Below are positions 39,112 to 41,772 of a DNA stretch of 41,772 bases, piece after piece (the first letter of the stretch is position 1; each line of letters opens with the position of its first letter). Both the position numbers and the translations under genes were made by a program. The notes below the pieces were generated by a model. That model ran no database searches, was not told where the DNA came from, and saw only the letters and a program-made list of their open reading frames with translations. The DNA is taken from NCBI GenBank assembly GCA_947624265.1, contig CANQJQ010000003.1, forward strand, positions 1 through 41,772, in the 5' to 3' direction. Source of the DNA: Candidatus Gastranaerophilales bacterium. Lineage in GTDB: Bacteria; Cyanobacteriota; Vampirovibrionia; Gastranaerophilales; Gastranaerophilaceae.

Positions 39112-40581
39112 ATGGACGAAATCAGAGTTAGAATAGCACCGTCTCCGAGCGGTAATTTACATATAGGCACGGCAAGAACAGCGTTATTTAACTATTTATT
39201 TGCAAAGAAAACCGGCGGTAAATATGTATTAAGAATTGAAGATACGGATGCTGAAAGAACAAGCCAAGCTTATATTGATAATATTTTTGACAGCTTAAAA
39301 GCATTGGGCTTAAATTGGGATGAAGGCCCTGATGTTGGAGGACAATACGGTCCTTATACACAATCGGAACGTTTTGATATTTATCCAAAATATGCTCAAA
39401 TGCTTCTTGATAAAGGATTTGCTTATGAATGCTTCTGCACACCCGAAGAACTTGAAGCGGAAAAAGAAGAAGCTACAAAAGCAAAACGCGCCTATGTATA
39501 CTCTAAAAAATGCGAAAATTTAACGAAAGAAGAAAAAGAAAAATTAAGAGCCGAAGGCAGAAAACCTGCAATACGTTTTTCAATAGAAAAAGCTCAAAAA
39601 GCTTTCCACGATTCTCCGATAATCCATTTTGAAGATTTGGTTAAAGGCGATCTTCATCAAGATACAAGCTTAATCGGCGACTTTGTTATAATGAAATCCA
39701 ACGGAACCCCTACATATAACTTTGCCGTTGTAATAGACGATATGCTGATGAAAATATCTCATATCATAAGAGGCGAAGACCATATTTCAAATACATTTAA
39801 ACAAATTTTAATATATGAAGCCTTGGGTGCGGAAGTACCAAGATTCGGGCATTTAGGTATGATTCTTGCACCCGACAGAAGCAAACTTTCCAAACGCCAC
39901 GGAGCAACCGCAGTTTCGGAATTTGTTGAAAAGGGTTATTTAACCGAAGCACTTTTAAATTTCGTCGCTCTTTTAGGCTGGGCGCCGTCTGACGGACAAG
40001 AAATAAAAACTTTGGATGAGATTGCTCAAGATTTCAGAATTAATGAAGTATCTTCATCCAACTCAATTTTTGAATACGATAAACTTAACTGGATGAACGG
40101 CCAATATATTAAGAAAATGGATATTAAAAAACTTACACAAATGGCAAAACCGTATTTATCAAAATATGATTTATCCGAATTAACCGAAGATAAGCTTGAA
40201 AAAGTTATAGAAGCAACCCGTGAGCCAATTACAATTTTATCTGATTTAACAAACGATGTGGCATATTTCTTCGGTAAAGATGTCGAATATGAAGAAGGGG
40301 TTAAGGAAAAAAATATAGATACCCAGCAGGCTCAAAATATTTTAAAATACTTTAATTCTCAATTAGACGGCTATGATTTTGATAATGAAGAAAAACTTCA
40401 CGAGCAGCTGGCTGATTTTAGAACATATTTTAAAGAAAACTACGGTATAAAACCGAAAGAAACAATGTGGACAATAAGAGCAGCTCTTACAGGCAGAACC
40501 CACGGAGCCGATATGGGTGTTATACTTGATGTCTTAGGCAAAAATAAAGTAAAATATCGTATAGAAAAAGCAATAGTATAG
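39112..40581 (+). CDS. gltX: Glutamyl-tRNA synthetase
   Basis: 489 residues from the ATG at 39112, preceded by TTGGAGAG; a TTG at 39100 is inside that site and rejected. The class I signatures are present: APSPSGNLHIGTARTA (HIGH-type) near 8-23 and SKLSKRHGA (KMSKS-type) near 261-269. The Cys-x-Cys pair (near 106-108) remains of a zinc site. It charges tRNA-Glu. It is followed after 8 bases by a GT2 gene. HipA in other bacteria targets this enzyme; no link can be shown here. Confidence 0.97.
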   Translation: MDEIRVRIAPSPSGNLHIGTARTALFNYLFAKKTGGKYVLRIEDTDAERTSQAYIDNIFDSLKALGLNWDEGPDVGGQYGPYTQSERFDIYPKYAQMLLDKGFAYECFCTPEELEAEKEEATKAKRAYVYSKKCENLTKEEKEKLRAEGRKPAIRFSIEKAQKAFHDSPIIHFEDLVKGDLHQDTSLIGDFVIMKSNGTPTYNFAVVIDDMLMKISHIIRGEDHISNTFKQILIYEALGAEVPRFGHLGMILAPDRSKLSKRHGATAVSEFVEKGYLTEALLNFVALLGWAPSDGQEIKTLDEIAQDFRINEVSSSNSIFEYDKLNWMNGQYIKKMDIKKLTQMAKPYLSKYDLSELTEDKLEKVIEATREPITILSDLTNDVAYFFGKDVEYEEGVKEKNIDTQQAQNILKYFNSQLDGYDFDNEEKLHEQLADFRTYFKENYGIKPKETMWTIRAALTGRTHGADMGVILDVLGKNKVKYRIEKAIV

Positions 40582-40589
40582 TTGGAATA

Positions 40590-41582
40590 ATGGAAGATTT
40601 TCTTAATTTACCTAAAGTTTCATTTATTGTGATAACTCATAATTTTTCGCAATTTGTCGAAGATTGTCTCAATAGTATTAAAAACCAAACTTATAAAAAC
40701 ATTGAGATTATTGTTGTTGATGATGTTTCCAAAGATGATACAACACAAAAAATTGAAATTTTTATTAAGCAAAATCCTTCTTTATCCGTAAAATTAATTA
40801 AAAATGAAACCAATATAGGTCAACTGGCTTCTTTTATAGAGGGGTTAAAACAGGCAGAAGGTCAATTTGTATGTTCTATTGATGGTGATGACATATTATT
40901 CCCCGAATATTGCGCCATACATATTGAAACCCATTTAAAGACTCCTGTTGCACTTACTTCATGTTTACAGGCGGAAATAGATGAAAATAATGTAATACAT
41001 ACACTAACTTCAATCGACAGTCCCAATAAAAAAGAGCAAAATATATCTGTCGAAAATAAAAACTTTGAAGAATTTTGTAAATACAGAAGTGCAAACGACA
41101 TAGACAAAGAAAATGCCGATGTAAAAATATTGGATAATGATAAATACAGCTTTGCCACATGGCATTGGGGACCTGCAAGCTCGGCTATGATGAGAAAATC
41201 AGTCTGCGATATGATTATTTTAATTGAAAAAGCACGCAAACTAAAAATTACTGCCGATAAATTTTTATTTTCCTTTTGCCATTTAATCGGTTCAAGCGCG
41301 ATAATAAATAAAACTTTATTTGCCTACAGAAGGCATAATACAAATTATTCAATGGCAAATCCTGTTTTAGGTAATAAAAAATATTATAAAGCAAAAACTC
41401 AGGCAAATTACTTTAGAAATAATAAAAGACTCAGAAGCCAAATGTTTGCTTTTATTAAGAGCAATGAAGATTATTTTAAAGAAAGATTTAATAAAATTAA
41501 TCTGCTGTTAATATACAAACGAATAATATTTTCTTTTGATTCAAGATTTTTTAAAGGTTTAATAAAATCCTTGTTTATTTGA
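40590..41582 (+). CDS. Family 2 glycosyltransferase
   Basis: 330 residues. The N-terminal GT-A fold starts PKVSFIVITHNFSQFVEDCLNSI, with the nucleotide-binding DDVSKDDT and the DGDD metal site at 98-101. The C-terminal 130 residues are basic and helical with no membrane segment. It uses a nucleotide-diphospho-sugar; acceptor unknown. TTGGA lies before the ATG, and only 8 bases separate it from gltX, so it may be cotranscribed. Confidence 0.9.
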   Translation: MEDFLNLPKVSFIVITHNFSQFVEDCLNSIKNQTYKNIEIIVVDDVSKDDTTQKIEIFIKQNPSLSVKLIKNETNIGQLASFIEGLKQAEGQFVCSIDGDDILFPEYCAIHIETHLKTPVALTSCLQAEIDENNVIHTLTSIDSPNKKEQNISVENKNFEEFCKYRSANDIDKENADVKILDNDKYSFATWHWGPASSAMMRKSVCDMIILIEKARKLKITADKFLFSFCHLIGSSAIINKTLFAYRRHNTNYSMANPVLGNKKYYKAKTQANYFRNNKRLRSQMFAFIKSNEDYFKERFNKINLLLIYKRIIFSFDSRFFKGLIKSLFI

Positions 41583-41640
41583 CATAAGAAATATTATAAA
41601 TATATAATTTATAAATTATTAAAATAAACAAAAAAAATAA

Positions 41641-41772
41641 AGTTTGAAAACCACATACGGAGTTTCGTAAATTTTCTTGCAAGACAACATCAAGTGAGGA
41701 CATGTTTGACGACCGAAGGGAGGAGTTCCGCAGCTTTGGTCGCAGCTGGAAAATTAGAAACGCAGTATCAGG
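41641..41772. other. Compositionally distinct, structured end of window
   Basis: The ~60 bases after the GT2 stop are plain AT-rich spacer. From about 41650 and especially 41700 the sequence becomes much richer in G/C. CGACCGAAG (41710-41718) and CTTTGGTCG (41734-41742) can pair over 9 bp with one wobble. An ATG at 41702 opens a short frame (MFDDRREEFRSFG) that runs off the end with atypical codons (CGA, AGG, CGC). It may be a mobile-element end, a structured RNA, a REP-like element or foreign coding sequence. Nothing can be assigned. Confidence 0.35.

Noticed and set aside
41650-41772. tRNA or RNase P/tmRNA at the window end
   Set aside because: No cloverleaf, acceptor stem or known RNA signature can be built from the visible bases.

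Overview
The window is AT-rich DNA from an anaerobic, didermic-looking bacterium. The evidence is an anaerobic ribonucleotide reductase pair (NrdD/NrdG), oxygen-sensitive flavoproteins, a flagellar or type III export core (FliO/P/Q/R) and a plant/cyanobacterial-like bacterial acetyl-CoA carboxylase pair (AccB/AccC). Base composition, gene content and the N-terminal 'TFG'/'SFG' segments on two AAA-type membrane proteins are most like gut Vampirovibrionia (Melainabacteria, Gastranaerophilales). That placement is an inference from general knowledge and was not tested. No rRNA, tRNA, CRISPR array or transposase was found.

Layout. 1-3.6 kb is an accessory segment: the tail of a LOG-family hydrolase, a secreted OB-fold protein, a very AT-rich membrane TPR protein and a HipBA toxin-antitoxin pair with two copies of a palindromic operator. 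Two copies of a 55-bp element with a 9-10 G tract next to a TATAAT box lie in this segment. 3.6-6.3 kb holds redox flavoproteins, a TIGR04076-like protein and an orphan DNA methyltransferase overlapping a DUF1653 gene. 6.5-9.9 kb is an export-apparatus operon: a FliM/FliN-like double-SpoA protein, FliO, FliP, a FliQ with a long C-terminal extension, and FliR. 10-16.2 kb has a glycosyltransferase, a GAF-GGDEF-HD-GYP protein with a defective HD site, accB-accC, and a protein of tandem 22-residue repeats.

16.4-24.4 kb is a cell-surface region: an acyltransferase, a GT-C type glycosyltransferase split in two by a G10 tract, galE, an MscS channel, two secreted proteins (one an M48 peptidase relative without its zinc site), a cupin and a polytopic membrane protein. 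24.5-30.3 kb holds tilS-hpt and an opposite-strand operon oppB-oppC-mgtC-acyltransferase. 30.4-35.5 kb holds two adjacent membrane-anchored AAA-type proteins (one degenerate, one with an intact Walker A) and nrdD-nrdG. 35.5-39 kb is a four-gene lipid operon on the minus strand: a CDP-alcohol phosphotransferase fused to a flavodoxin, a methyltransferase, a CdsA-like enzyme and a PlsC-like acyltransferase. 39.1-41.6 kb holds gltX and a GT2 glycosyltransferase. The last ~130 bases change composition sharply and are unexplained.

The most notable observations are: (1) three long poly-G tracts that look like phase-variation switches, one inside a glycosyltransferase gene and two in promoter-like repeats; (2) the lipid operon, whose core resembles the uncharacterised YnbABC set of E. 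coli and which carries an unusual flavodoxin fusion; (3) the paired AAA proteins; (4) the 22-residue repeat protein with the same short module at both ends.
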